In this document: positions 35,351 to 42,815 of the stretch, piece after piece
Layout: the number at the start of each line of letters is the position of its first letter
Position numbering within the stretch: position 1 is the stretch's first letter
NCBI GenBank assembly: GCA_017483805.1
Contig: JAFUUL010000085.1
Span: forward strand, 1-64,000
Source: Prevotella sp.
GTDB lineage: Bacteria; Bacteroidota; Bacteroidia; Bacteroidales; Bacteroidaceae
Direction: 5' to 3'
DNA: 64,000 nucleotides
Program-made: the position numbers and the translations under genes
The notes under the pieces: model-generated
The model's database searches: none
What the model was told of the DNA's origin: nothing
What the model saw: the letters and a program-made list of their open reading frames with translations, nothing else

Positions 35351-36103
35351 ATGAAAGTTTCCATCATAACCGTCGCTTACAACAGTGCAGAGACCATAGA
35401 AAAGGCTATTTCTTCTGTGCTTAGCCAGACCTACAGTGATATTGAATATATCATTGTAGACGGTCTGTCTACCGACAAAACGATGGAAACCGTCCAGTCA
35501 TACGAAGGAAAGTTCGACGGACGACTTCGCTGGAACTCAGAGAAGGACAAGGGCATCTATGATGCCATGAACAAAGGCATCAGGATGGCTACGGGCGACA
35601 TCATCGGCATTCTGAACTCCGACGATTTCTTTACATCCAGCAACGTGATAGAGCGTATCGTCAAAGAGTTCTCTGATGATGTAGATGCCGTCTATGGTGA
35701 TGTTCACTTTGTCAAGCCGAGCAATCCAAGCAAAAGTGTCAGATACTATTCCGGCCGGCCTTTCCGTCCGTGGATGGTGCGCTTCGGTTTCATTCCGCCC
35801 CACCCCTCGCTCTATGTCCGCCGCAGGGTTTATGAGGAGCATGGGCTCTACGACACCAGTTTCCGCATTTCTGCCGACGTGGAGATGATTGCCCGACTGA
35901 GTTATGTGAAAAAGATTCCCATGAAATATATCAACATGGACTTTGTGACGATGCTCGTAGGCGGCGAAAGCACAAAAAGCATGGAAAACAGAAGGCTGGG
36001 CACGAAGGAAGACCTGATTGCCTGCCAGAAATTGGGCATCAAGTCGAACATTGTGTTTGTCCATTTCAAATATTTCCTGAAAGCCTTTGGCTACTTGCAA
36101 TAA
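35351..36103 (+). CDS. GT2-family glycosyltransferase, paralogue of the 29900 gene
   Basis: The protein has 250 residues. It shares with the 29900 protein the order VSIITVAYNSAETIEKAISS, IEYIIVDGLSTDKT, DKGIYDAMNKGIRMATGDII and GILNSDDFFTSSNV. Later, HPSLYVRRRVYEEHGLYD and ISADVEMIARL follow. It has its own promoter and is more GC-rich than the 29900 gene. It is probably part of the core, less variable end of the capsule locus together with the initiating transferase. Confidence 0.9.
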   Translation: MKVSIITVAYNSAETIEKAISSVLSQTYSDIEYIIVDGLSTDKTMETVQSYEGKFDGRLRWNSEKDKGIYDAMNKGIRMATGDIIGILNSDDFFTSSNVIERIVKEFSDDVDAVYGDVHFVKPSNPSKSVRYYSGRPFRPWMVRFGFIPPHPSLYVRRRVYEEHGLYDTSFRISADVEMIARLSYVKKIPMKYINMDFVTMLVGGESTKSMENRRLGTKEDLIACQKLGIKSNIVFVHFKYFLKAFGYLQ

Positions 36104-36178
36104 AAATAATGAAGGTTATATAATATATTTTGCAAAACATCGTTAATAAAGTATATAGCGAAAAACATTATATATTAT

Positions 36179-36808
36179 ATGACCAAACTAGAGAACGGGT
36201 ACGTATTGGATGGCATGAACGAGATTGAGCGCAACGTGAAGCGCTTCATCGATTTCATCACTGCGGCTGTATGCCTGGTCGTGTTTTCTCCTCTGTTCCT
36301 GATTTGCTACATTTTGGTCAAGCGCGAGGATGGCGGTCCGGCCATCTTCAAGCAGGAACGCATTGGCCGCTTCGGCCGTCCGTTTAATATCTACAAGTTC
36401 CGTTCGATGCGGGTGGATGCCGAGAAAGACGGACCTGCGCTGTATCAGCATGAGAACGAGACCCGAATGACCAAGATAGGCAAGTTCCTGCGCGAACACC
36501 ACTTGGACGAACTGCCCCAACTATGGAACGTATTCAAGGGGGACATGGCCTTCATCGGCCCGCGCCCTGAACGCGAATACTACATCAAGCAGATCATCGA
36601 GCGCGATCCGCGCTACGTCTACCTCTACCAGATCCGGCCCGGCGTGACTTCCTATGCTACGCTCTACAATGGCTATACGGACACGATGGAGAAGATGCTG
36701 CGCCGCCTGGAGTTGGATCTTTACTATCTGGAGCACCGCTCGTGGTGGTTCGACGCCAAGATTCTCCTGAAGACCTTCATCAACATTGTCTTCGGCAAGA
36801 AGTTCTGA
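36179..36808 (+). CDS. initiating sugar-phosphate transferase (bacterial sugar transferase family)
   Basis: The protein has 209 residues; M13 (36215) is an alternative start. It attaches the first sugar-1-phosphate to undecaprenyl phosphate. One membrane segment (ITAAVCLVVFSPLFLICYIL, about 28-47) precedes the catalytic domain: GGPAIFKQERIGRFGRPFNI, then YKFRSMRVDAEKDG, then LREHHLDELPQLWNVFKGDM, then AFIGPRPEREYY. It lacks the large N-terminal part of WbaP/WcaJ, so it is the short PglC-like form. The 75-nt gap upstream is very AT-rich. Confidence 0.92.
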   Translation: MTKLENGYVLDGMNEIERNVKRFIDFITAAVCLVVFSPLFLICYILVKREDGGPAIFKQERIGRFGRPFNIYKFRSMRVDAEKDGPALYQHENETRMTKIGKFLREHHLDELPQLWNVFKGDMAFIGPRPEREYYIKQIIERDPRYVYLYQIRPGVTSYATLYNGYTDTMEKMLRRLELDLYYLEHRSWWFDAKILLKTFINIVFGKKF

Positions 36809-36817
36809 CCCCCGTTG

Positions 36818-37264
36818 TCAATACTTACGGAAGTACATCCTGTAGAGTTCTGTCTGCAGGGTCATCTTCTCAGCACTTAACTGCAGCACATCCAGCACCT
36901 CGTCCGTCCGGCTCAGGCCGTAGAACTCCACGGTGGCCGTGCTGGTCACGATGCTGTCGGAGATGTTGCGGTCATTGGCTATAGGCTCCGACAGATAGAG
37001 TCTGCCCTGCTCCAGTTTGAAGCGGAAATTGAGCATCTCGTGCTGATCCTCAGCCCCATAGGAATGCAGGTCGCGCATTTCCAGCATATCGCCCTGCACG
37101 GCCCAGAATATCTTCATGCTGCGCACGTCCCCAGAGCGGTTGGTCGACAGGGTGTCCATCTGGGTCAACTGCCAGAAGCCGTCCAGGTCTCCATTGTCTG
37201 ACGTTTTCAGTTCGCAGGCTGTGAGCACCATCAGTGCTGCTATCATTGAAAGTATCTTTTTCAT
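36818..37264 (-). CDS. lipocalin-like lipoprotein
   Basis: The protein has 148 residues. The signal peptide ends with LTACELK (lipid Cys at 17). The rest is beta-rich: LDGFWQLTQMDTLSTN, then MKIFWAVQGDMLEMRD, then a C-terminal DVLQLSAEKMTLQTELYRMY, fitting a small lipocalin-like barrel. It lies 13 nt after the wzi gene, so both are probably co-transcribed, and converges on the capsule operon with a 9-nt gap. A part in capsule attachment is possible from position only. Confidence 0.7.
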   Translation of the reverse strand: MKKILSMIAALMVLTACELKTSDNGDLDGFWQLTQMDTLSTNRSGDVRSMKIFWAVQGDMLEMRDLHSYGAEDQHEMLNFRFKLEQGRLYLSEPIANDRNISDSIVTSTATVEFYGLSRTDEVLDVLQLSAEKMTLQTELYRMYFRKY

Positions 37265-37277
37265 CGTCCACCAATTT

Positions 37278-38807
37278 TTACCTTTTTACTTTAAAGCACT
37301 TTGCTATCGTCAGTTGTACGCCCATATTGTCGCCCAGCAGTTCGCCTGAGTCCAAGCCCACAGCCCCTTTGACCGTCCACCCTGCAAACAGGGAGGAAGC
37401 GTCAAACTGATAGGCCGCCTCGGCCATCATGCTCAGATTCCGCTGCGGCTCAGCGAATGGGAAATCATAGGTGCCGAAGCCCTTCTGCAGAGAGCAGAGC
37501 ACGCGGTAGTGCAGATTCCTAATGGGATTGCCGCTCAAACCCAGATGCCACGCCCAGAAGCGGCTATCTTCCACCATCACCGCCCTGTCTATATTATAAA
37601 GAGGTGAGCGATACAGCGGATTGCCCATCACCTGCCCCCAGTGCTGCCAGCCGGTCATGATGAAGTGATTATAGTAATTGTCCGAGCCGCTGATGTGATC
37701 CGCCCTGCGCTGGGTGTGGTCGTGATACATCGGGCCGCTCTGGTATTTCGTGTAGAGATATTCCAGCACGATGGTGTTCAGCCAGCGATTCTGCTTGAGC
37801 CGCACCTCGGCTCCCAGCATCATATCGCGGAGGTCGTAGAGGAAATAGCGCGAGTCTTTCTTCACATTCCATTCGTCACCCATGCCATAGCCGTCGTAGT
37901 CGAGCAGGAACATACCCGACTGATCCTCGAAGTAGTGGTCGGCATAGACGGAGACGCCCCACTCCTCTTGGTCGTAGTTGGCCCTCACCAGCCAACTGCC
38001 CAGATGATTGCCGTCGGCATTGCGATAGTCCTCCGGCTCAATGGCCTCGCCGCCCCCAGGAATCAGCGCGTGGATCATGCCCTTCAGCCCATCTTCGTTT
38101 TCCACGGCCCGCTCCGAGTAGTCGCCCGTCAGGTAACTCCTGCCGCCATACTGGCAGGCCATCTCCAGTCCCAACTCCACGTTGAAAGGCTTGTCGGCCC
38201 GGCCAATGCGCAGATAGCCGGCCTTGGTGTGCAGTTTTGAGTGCTCGGTGTATTTCGACTGGCCAGCGGTGAAGTCCTTCTGCCAGTTGTCATCCGTCTG
38301 CATGCCGTAGGCTATATGGCCCTTCAGACCTACCCATCCGCCCAGGAAGGGGACATCCCAGTAGTCAGGCAACGACAGCCGCACGCTGGGCACAGGCCGA
38401 GCGTTGATGCCAAGCGTCTGGGGACCGCTGCTCAGTTCCTGGTTTCGCAGTTCCATCGGCTGTTCCTTGCTGCCCACGGTGAGCAGTCCCTTCAGCCACC
38501 GCAGTTCACCGTAAGCCTGCTGAACCACCAGCGTGCTGGTGAAGCCACCCGCCACGGCCACGTCGGCACCGGCCCCCCAGGCCCACCGGCGGGCAGAATC
38601 GTTGTCGATGGAGCGGAACACCCCGCCCCTCACGTAGCCGTTGGTCCGATCGAGCGAACTCAACCCGTACTTATTTGCATTGAGCCAAAGCGGCGTGTGG
38701 TCACCCGTTGCAGCCGAGAACTGCGCCTCAGTGCGCACCTCCACCTGGGCCGTCGCCACGCTGCAAGCCAAATACGCCATTGCCGTCAAGAAAAACTTTC
38801 GCATCAT
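37278..38807 (-). CDS. Wzi-type outer-membrane capsule assembly protein
   Basis: The protein has 509 residues. A signal peptide (MRKFFLTAMAYLACSVATAQ) is followed by the Wzi-type start TEAQFSAATGDHTPLWLNAN and KYGLSSLDRTNGYVRGGVF, then alternating beta strands rich in Tyr, Trp and Gly up to the C-terminus, as in an 18-stranded barrel. Wzi binds the exported polymer and helps hold it at the surface. It is longer than E. coli Wzi (about 480). It faces the capsule operon and closes the locus functionally. A -7 box lies at 38830-38837. Confidence 0.9.
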   Translation of the reverse strand: MMRKFFLTAMAYLACSVATAQVEVRTEAQFSAATGDHTPLWLNANKYGLSSLDRTNGYVRGGVFRSIDNDSARRWAWGAGADVAVAGGFTSTLVVQQAYGELRWLKGLLTVGSKEQPMELRNQELSSGPQTLGINARPVPSVRLSLPDYWDVPFLGGWVGLKGHIAYGMQTDDNWQKDFTAGQSKYTEHSKLHTKAGYLRIGRADKPFNVELGLEMACQYGGRSYLTGDYSERAVENEDGLKGMIHALIPGGGEAIEPEDYRNADGNHLGSWLVRANYDQEEWGVSVYADHYFEDQSGMFLLDYDGYGMGDEWNVKKDSRYFLYDLRDMMLGAEVRLKQNRWLNTIVLEYLYTKYQSGPMYHDHTQRRADHISGSDNYYNHFIMTGWQHWGQVMGNPLYRSPLYNIDRAVMVEDSRFWAWHLGLSGNPIRNLHYRVLCSLQKGFGTYDFPFAEPQRNLSMMAEAAYQFDASSLFAGWTVKGAVGLDSGELLGDNMGVQLTIAKCFKVKR

Positions 38808-38829
38808 GATTCTTAGTTATTTCCAGGGG

Positions 38830-38837
38830 CAAAGGTA
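38830..38837 (-). promoter_or_regulatory. -7 box for wzi and the 36818 lipoprotein
   Basis: The minus strand reads TACCTTTG, 22 nt before the wzi start codon. No clear -33 box. Confidence 0.55.
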
Positions 38838-38889
38838 AGAAAAAAAAATGATATATAGGGATTTTCCCCCAACTATTTAGGGAAAATCC

Positions 38890-38921
38890 TTTGCCCACCC
38901 CAGAAAAAAGCAGTTACTTTG
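38890..38921 (+). promoter_or_regulatory. promoter of the 38971 gene
   Basis: TTTG (38890-38893), 20 nt, TTACTTTG (38914-38921), then CAGCAG. The -7 box has one mismatch to TAnnTTTG. Confidence 0.6.
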
Positions 38922-38970
38922 CAGCAGAAAAAGAAAACTGAATGTATAACCAGCAAAAAAGAATACGATT

Positions 38971-39984
38971 ATGAAGAAGATGATGTTTACCCTTGTCGCC
39001 ATGCTGACGATAGCAGTATCGGCTAACGCTATGTCCTACGAACAGGCACGCAACGAGGCTCTCTTCCTGACCGACAAGATGGCTTACGAGTTGAACCTCA
39101 GCGATGCCCAGTACGAGGCAGCCTACGAGATCAACCTCGACTACCTGATGGGAGTCACCAGTTACAACGACGTGTTCGGCACCTACTGGGAGCGCCGCAA
39201 CCTGGATCTGAGTTACATCCTCTACTCCTGGCAGTGGGATCTCTTCCGTGCAGCCACCTATTTCTACCGCCCGCTCTACTGGGAGGGAGGCTACTGGCAC
39301 TTCGGCATCTACGCCCGCTACCCGCATCGCGACTACTTCTACTTCGGTCGTCCCCATTTCTACGCCTCCTATCGCGGCGGACACAGTTGGCGCGTCAACG
39401 GTCGCAGTTACTACGAGGGACGTCACGACTTCTTCCGCCCCAACAGGCCTCGCGACCAGCACTTCGGCATGCGCAACGGCTGGGATCGTGGTGACTATCG
39501 TGGCAACTACGGACGCAGTTCCACCCGAGTGACCGCCGACCACAACCGTAACGACAATCGCAACGGTGGCTTCAACGACAGTCGCAACGGTGGCTTCAAC
39601 GACAGTCGCAACGGCAACTTCAGCGGAAACCGCAGTGGCAGCCGCGACATGAACAACAGCCGCAGCAACGGCACCTATAGAGATACTTCTCGCGGCACAG
39701 GCTCGTTCCAGGGCAACCGCAGCAGTAACAGCAGCAACAGCGGCTCCTTCCAGGGCAACCGCAGCAGCAATAGCAGCAACAGCGGCTCGTTCCAGGGCAA
39801 CCGCAGCAGCAACAGCGGCTCCTTCCAAGGCAGTCGCAGCAGCAACAGCACCCCCAGTGGTCGTAGCGGCGGTTCGTTCCAGGGGACGCGCAGCAGCGGT
39901 GGTGGCAGTTCTATGGGATCGTCCAGCGGCAGCCACAGCAGCAGCCGTTCCGGCAGCGGTCACTCTGGCGGCAGCAGGAGGTAA
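38971..39984 (+). CDS. secreted protein with aromatic core and Ser/Asn/Gly/Arg-rich repeat tail
   Basis: The protein has 337 residues. No named family is recognised. A signal peptide (MKKMMFTLVAMLTIAVSANA) precedes a helical segment (FLTDKMAYELNLSDAQYEAA) and an extremely Tyr/Trp/Phe/His-rich stretch near residues 85-165 (YFYRPLYWEGGYWHFGIYAR). From about residue 195 it is low complexity: GGFNDSRN units, then repeats of SSNSSNSGSFQGNR, ending in Ser/Gly/His. There are no Cys in the tail. A surface, RNA- or glycan-binding role could be imagined from the Arg/Gly/Asn tail, but nothing proves it. The gene ends in a 35-nt run of AAAAAGT-like repeats. Confidence 0.75.
   Translation: MKKMMFTLVAMLTIAVSANAMSYEQARNEALFLTDKMAYELNLSDAQYEAAYEINLDYLMGVTSYNDVFGTYWERRNLDLSYILYSWQWDLFRAATYFYRPLYWEGGYWHFGIYARYPHRDYFYFGRPHFYASYRGGHSWRVNGRSYYEGRHDFFRPNRPRDQHFGMRNGWDRGDYRGNYGRSSTRVTADHNRNDNRNGGFNDSRNGGFNDSRNGNFSGNRSGSRDMNNSRSNGTYRDTSRGTGSFQGNRSSNSSNSGSFQGNRSSNSSNSGSFQGNRSSNSGSFQGSRSSNSTPSGRSGGSFQGTRSSGGGSSMGSSSGSHSSSRSGSGHSGGSRR
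39582..39856 (+). repeat. in-frame tandem repeats coding the low-complexity tail
   Basis: Two or more GGTGGCTTCAACGACAGTCG units are followed by four copies of a 36-45 nt unit coding SGSFQGNRSSNSSN with deletions of whole codons between copies. Copy number change would keep the frame. Confidence 0.75.
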
Positions 39985-40018
39985 AAAGTAAAAAGGTAAA
40001 AAAGTAAAAAAGTAAAAA
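39982..40018. repeat. degenerate AAAAAGT/AAAAGGT repeat after the 38971 gene
   Basis: Five units of roughly 8 nt (AAAAAGT, AAAAAGGT, AAAAAAGT and so on) follow the stop codon directly. A related run in the opposite orientation lies at the wzi stop codon (37272-37292). Confidence 0.7.
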
Positions 40019-40028
40019 GATTGACAGG

Positions 40029-40535
40029 TCAAATGCTGAGGATTCGCACCTCAGCATTTGTCATTCTCTCCACCTCGTTCATCTGTTTGCCGTATAGCAC
40101 GGCCTGCACGGCTTTGTTGACGATGCCATGCCCCACGGCCAGCACCTGCTGGTTGGGGAATGTCTCGCGGATAAACTGCAGGAACCTTCCGGCCCGCTCC
40201 TTCAGAGCATCCAGCGGCTCCACGTCGTCAGGCCATTCCACATTGGCCAGATCGGGGATATAGCGCCCCGTGAACGAGCCCCAGTCGCGCTCTCTCAGCA
40301 GGGGTGTCGTCACAACTTCCAGGCCGTGCGGCTCCGCCACGATACGGGCCGTATCGATGGCACGCTTCAGGTCGCTGGCCACAAAGGCATCGAAGTGCAC
40401 CTCGGCCAACTCATCGCGCAGCGTCTCTGCCTGGCGGATGCCCACCTCGTTAAGTTCTCCCTGCACCTGCCCCTGCATGATCTTGTTTGCATTGTCCACG
40501 GTCTCCCCGTGGCGCGTCAGATATAGTGTCGTCAT
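40029..40535 (-). CDS. histidine phosphatase superfamily protein (phosphoglycerate mutase-like)
   Basis: The protein has 168 residues from M at 40535. An in-frame ATG six codons earlier overlaps the -7 box and is rejected. The catalytic RHG motif is LYLTRHGETVDNANKIMQGQ with the nucleophilic His; a second His is in VLAVGHGIVNKA, and RAIDTARIV is the usual middle motif. These enzymes remove phosphate from small metabolites such as alpha-ribazole phosphate or sugar phosphates; the substrate is not readable. A hairpin AAATGCTGAGG/CCTCAGCATTT (40031-40059) sits in its last codons and may serve as a terminator. Confidence 0.9.
   Translation of the reverse strand: MTTLYLTRHGETVDNANKIMQGQVQGELNEVGIRQAETLRDELAEVHFDAFVASDLKRAIDTARIVAEPHGLEVVTTPLLRERDWGSFTGRYIPDLANVEWPDDVEPLDALKERAGRFLQFIRETFPNQQVLAVGHGIVNKAVQAVLYGKQMNEVERMTNAEVRILSI
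40031..40059. terminator. hairpin overlapping the end of the histidine phosphatase gene
   Basis: The 11-nt arms 40031-40041 and 40049-40059 are exact complements with a 7-nt loop. It ends convergent genes on both strands, but only the minus strand continues into T-rich sequence (complement of 40000-40020). Confidence 0.6.
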
Positions 40536-40542
40536 TTGGCTG

Positions 40543-40573
40543 CAAAGGTACACAATAATTCCTAAAGTTCAAA
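40543..40573 (-). promoter_or_regulatory. promoter of the histidine phosphatase gene
   Basis: On the minus strand TTTG (complement of 40570-40573), 19 nt, TACCTTTG (complement of 40543-40550), followed by CAGCC. The start codon lies only 7 nt beyond the -7 box, so the leader is nearly absent. Confidence 0.7.
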
Positions 40574-40624
40574 ATGTTTTAGGGAAAAACAACAGACGCC
40601 GTCTTTCTCACAAAAAAATTTTGC

Positions 40625-41019
40625 AATTTCACTTCCACTTCCACTTTTTCTTCGGAAACACCTGTGTTTATCGGCATTTCAGGCGGTGGAAGTGAATCGT
40701 TTCACTTCCACTTCACTTCCACTCATTATCGACAGATATGCTTGACTTCTTGTTAACATGCTTATTTACAGTGTTTTAAATGGCGTTTTACAATATTTTA
40801 CGCCGCTTAAAACATCGTTTTACGCGGCGTAAAACGATGTTTTAAGCCATGGAAACGACTGTAAAACGCGTCGTTTTTGTCGCAAAGCGGCTGTTGGCAG
40901 CGTCTATGGGGCGAACAGAAAAAGTGGAAGTGAAGTGGAAGTAAAACGATTCACTTCCACCTCCCAAAACACCGATAAACACAGGTGTTTCCGAAGAAAA
41001 AGTGGAAGTGGAAGTGAAT
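40625..41019. repeat. 0.4-kb nested inverted-repeat element, non-coding
   Basis: Two arms of about 97 nt (40627-40723 and 40923-41019) are reverse complements with only a few mismatches. Each arm holds direct CACTTC repeats, an inner AAACAC-CT-GTGTTT palindrome and a hairpin GTGGAAGTGAA/TTCACTTCCAC (exact at 40686-40711, one mismatch at 40936-40961). The 199-nt centre contains a perfect palindrome of 21-nt arms around one base (40805-40847). The octamer CGTTTTAC or its complement occurs five times (40784, 40816, 40829, 40861, 40941). No plausible reading frame is present. The element begins 12 nt after the udk stop codon and ends about 50 nt before the phosphatase promoter. It does not match any class known to me. 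Confidence 0.85.
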
Positions 41020-41030
41020 TTCAACTTTTT

Positions 41031-41651
41031 TCAGACACCAGTGACGATGCCCTCGATGTAGGTCTTCAGGATATGGATGCCCGTGTGGTTGTCGCCGCCC
41101 CATGGGATGATGAGGTCGGCAAACTTCTTGGTGGGCTCGATGAACTGCTCGTGCATGGGCTTGAGCACCTTCTCGTAGCGGTCGAGCACCATCTCTACCG
41201 TTCGGCCGCGCTCCACGACGTCGCGACGGATGTTGCGAATCAGGCGGACATCGTTGTCGGTATCGACGAAGATCTTCAGGTCCATGATGTCGCGCAACTT
41301 CTTGTTGTGCAGCGCCATGATGCCCTCGATGATGATGACCGGCTTGGGCTCCACGTGGATGGTTTCCTGCTGGCGGTTGCTCTCTATATAAGAATAGGTG
41401 GGCTGCTCGATGGCCTCGCCGTTCTTCAGTTTGCGCACCTGCTCCGTCAATAGTTTCCAGTCGAAGGCGTCAGGATGATCGAAGTTGATGGCCTTGCGCT
41501 CCTCGGGCGTCATGCCCGTGGTGTCGTTGTAATAGGAGTCGATGGGGACAACGGCCACGCAGTGTGGCGGCAATGCCTGGGCAATCTTCTTGACGACGGT
41601 CGTCTTGCCCGAGCCCGTACCGCCTGCTATTCCGATGATAGTCATACGCAC
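41031..41651 (-). CDS. udk: uridine kinase
   Basis: The enzyme phosphorylates uridine and cytidine with GTP or ATP in pyrimidine salvage. It has 206 residues; M3 (41645) is an equally possible start. Walker A is GIAGGTGSGKTT (7-18). Family motifs are VVPIDSYYNDTTG, NFDHPDAFDW, VIIIEGIMAL and the RNIRRDVVERGRT lid. It starts 3 nt after the end of the secreted endonuclease/exonuclease/phosphatase-fold gene, so both share a promoter at 42726. Salvage of nucleosides fits the nucleic-acid theme of the neighbouring genes. Confidence 0.95.
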   Translation of the reverse strand: MRMTIIGIAGGTGSGKTTVVKKIAQALPPHCVAVVPIDSYYNDTTGMTPEERKAINFDHPDAFDWKLLTEQVRKLKNGEAIEQPTYSYIESNRQQETIHVEPKPVIIIEGIMALHNKKLRDIMDLKIFVDTDNDVRLIRNIRRDVVERGRTVEMVLDRYEKVLKPMHEQFIEPTKKFADLIIPWGGDNHTGIHILKTYIEGIVTGV

Positions 41652-41654
41652 TGT

Positions 41655-42704
41655 CTACTTCACCTCTTTTATAATATACACAACCGTGGGGAAGTGGTCG
41701 CTATAGCCGTCGAGCCACACGCCGCCGGCATGGGTGCGGAGTGAACCGCCCTTGTACTTGCCCTCCTTCTGGAAGAGATAGTCGCGACGGAAGATCTGGT
41801 GGGCGTAGTATTTCAGCGAAGAGTAGTCCTTCTTCTTATTCGGGTCGAGCAGGGAGTGCGAGAGGATGATCTGGTCGAACAGGTTCCACTTGCCGTCGTA
41901 GACAAGCGTGCCGGTGCCGTTGGCCAGCGTGTCCCACCAGGGGTTCCACAGGCCGCCAGTCTCCACGTCTTTCGCCTTGCGTTTGGCACCCAGGGCCTCA
42001 GCCATCGACTTGTCCTGCGGGTCATCGTTCATGTCGCCCATGATGAAAACCTTCACGTTGGGATCGTCCCTCAGCAGCGAGTCCTTCACCTGGCGGATTT
42101 GACGGCCGCCCGACTCACGGTAGAAGGAATCGGAGAAGCGCGAAGGCAGGTGGTTGACGATGACGGTCACATGCTCGCCGGCCAGCGTGCCGCTGACGGT
42201 CAGGAAGCCACGGGTGTAGTAGGTGCTGTCCTTCTCCAACTCCTGCACATAGGGCACGAGTTTCACGTCGCGAACGGTGAAGAAGCGGGGATTATAGAGC
42301 AGGCCACAGTCGATGCCACGGCGGTCGGGGCCCTCAATCAAGACATACTGGAAGTTGCGGGCCTTCAGCGGTTCCTGCTCACACAGGTCGGCCAGGCACT
42401 TGGCGTTCTCAACCTCTGCCACGCCGATGACGGCACAGCCGATGCCAGGCAGTTTGTCGGTGCCCATCTCTGAGAGCACGCGGGCCATGTTCTGCAGTTT
42501 GTGTCTGTACTTCAGTCCCGTCCACTTATACTGTCCGTCGGGCAGGAACTGATAGTCGTTGTGCCCCTCATCGTGACAGGTGTCAAACAGGTTCTCCAGG
42601 TTGTAGAATCCCACCCCGTAGAGCGCGAACTTCTTCTCGTCTGCACGGGCTGCACTGGTTCCAATGAGGAACAAAAGTGCCAATAAAGCGAATGTCTTCT
42701 TCAT
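41655..42704 (-). CDS. secreted endonuclease/exonuclease/phosphatase-fold enzyme
   Basis: The protein has 349 residues. The signal peptide MKKTFALLALLFLIGTSAARA is followed by the EEP core: VGFYNLENLFDTCHDEGHND (metal/Asn motif), VIGVAEVENAKCL with the catalytic Glu, VIVNHLPSRFSD, FIMGDMNDDPQD with Asp and Asn, and the terminal SDHFPTVV. It should act in the periplasm or outside on nucleic acid or phosphate esters. It is divergent from the TonB receptor operon and co-directional with udk. The grouping suggests degradation of external nucleic acid followed by uptake and salvage; this is inference. Confidence 0.88.
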   Translation of the reverse strand: MKKTFALLALLFLIGTSAARADEKKFALYGVGFYNLENLFDTCHDEGHNDYQFLPDGQYKWTGLKYRHKLQNMARVLSEMGTDKLPGIGCAVIGVAEVENAKCLADLCEQEPLKARNFQYVLIEGPDRRGIDCGLLYNPRFFTVRDVKLVPYVQELEKDSTYYTRGFLTVSGTLAGEHVTVIVNHLPSRFSDSFYRESGGRQIRQVKDSLLRDDPNVKVFIMGDMNDDPQDKSMAEALGAKRKAKDVETGGLWNPWWDTLANGTGTLVYDGKWNLFDQIILSHSLLDPNKKKDYSSLKYYAHQIFRRDYLFQKEGKYKGGSLRTHAGGVWLDGYSDHFPTVVYIIKEVK

Positions 42705-42725
42705 ATCAGATCAGTAATAATGGTG

Positions 42726-42733
42726 CAAAGATA
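42726..42733 (-). promoter_or_regulatory. -7 box for the EEP-udk operon
   Basis: The minus strand reads TATCTTTGCA. The flanking segment is an imperfect inverted repeat of the + strand promoter at 42754-42784. Confidence 0.6.
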
Positions 42734-42753
42734 AGAAAAATATTTGGAATAAT

Positions 42754-42784
42754 TTTGTATTTCCGTATTTTTTTCTTAATTTTG
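42754..42784 (+). promoter_or_regulatory. promoter of the TonB-receptor operon
   Basis: TTTG (42754-42757), 19 nt, TAATTTTG (42777-42784), then CAGC, 31 nt before the ATG. Confidence 0.7.
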
Positions 42785-42815
42785 CAGCAAATAACAATAA
42801 CTCAAATCTAAATTT

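Noticed and set aside
12643..36808. UpxY/UpxZ-type capsule antiterminators or invertible capsule promoters
   Set aside because: No NusG-like reading frame and no promoter flanked by inverted recombination sites were found in front of either polysaccharide operon.
39700..39860. CRISPR-like direct repeats
   Set aside because: The repeats are in frame, code a low-complexity protein tail and have no spacers.
40625..41019. Integron attC site or CRISPR array
   Set aside because: There are no integrase-type core sites (RYYYAAC/GTTRRRY in the right places) and no regular direct repeats with unique spacers; the structure is inverted, not direct.
40842..41024. Small frame of 60 codons within the inverted-repeat element
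   Set aside because: Low complexity forced by the repeated CACTTCC units; no start signal or family.
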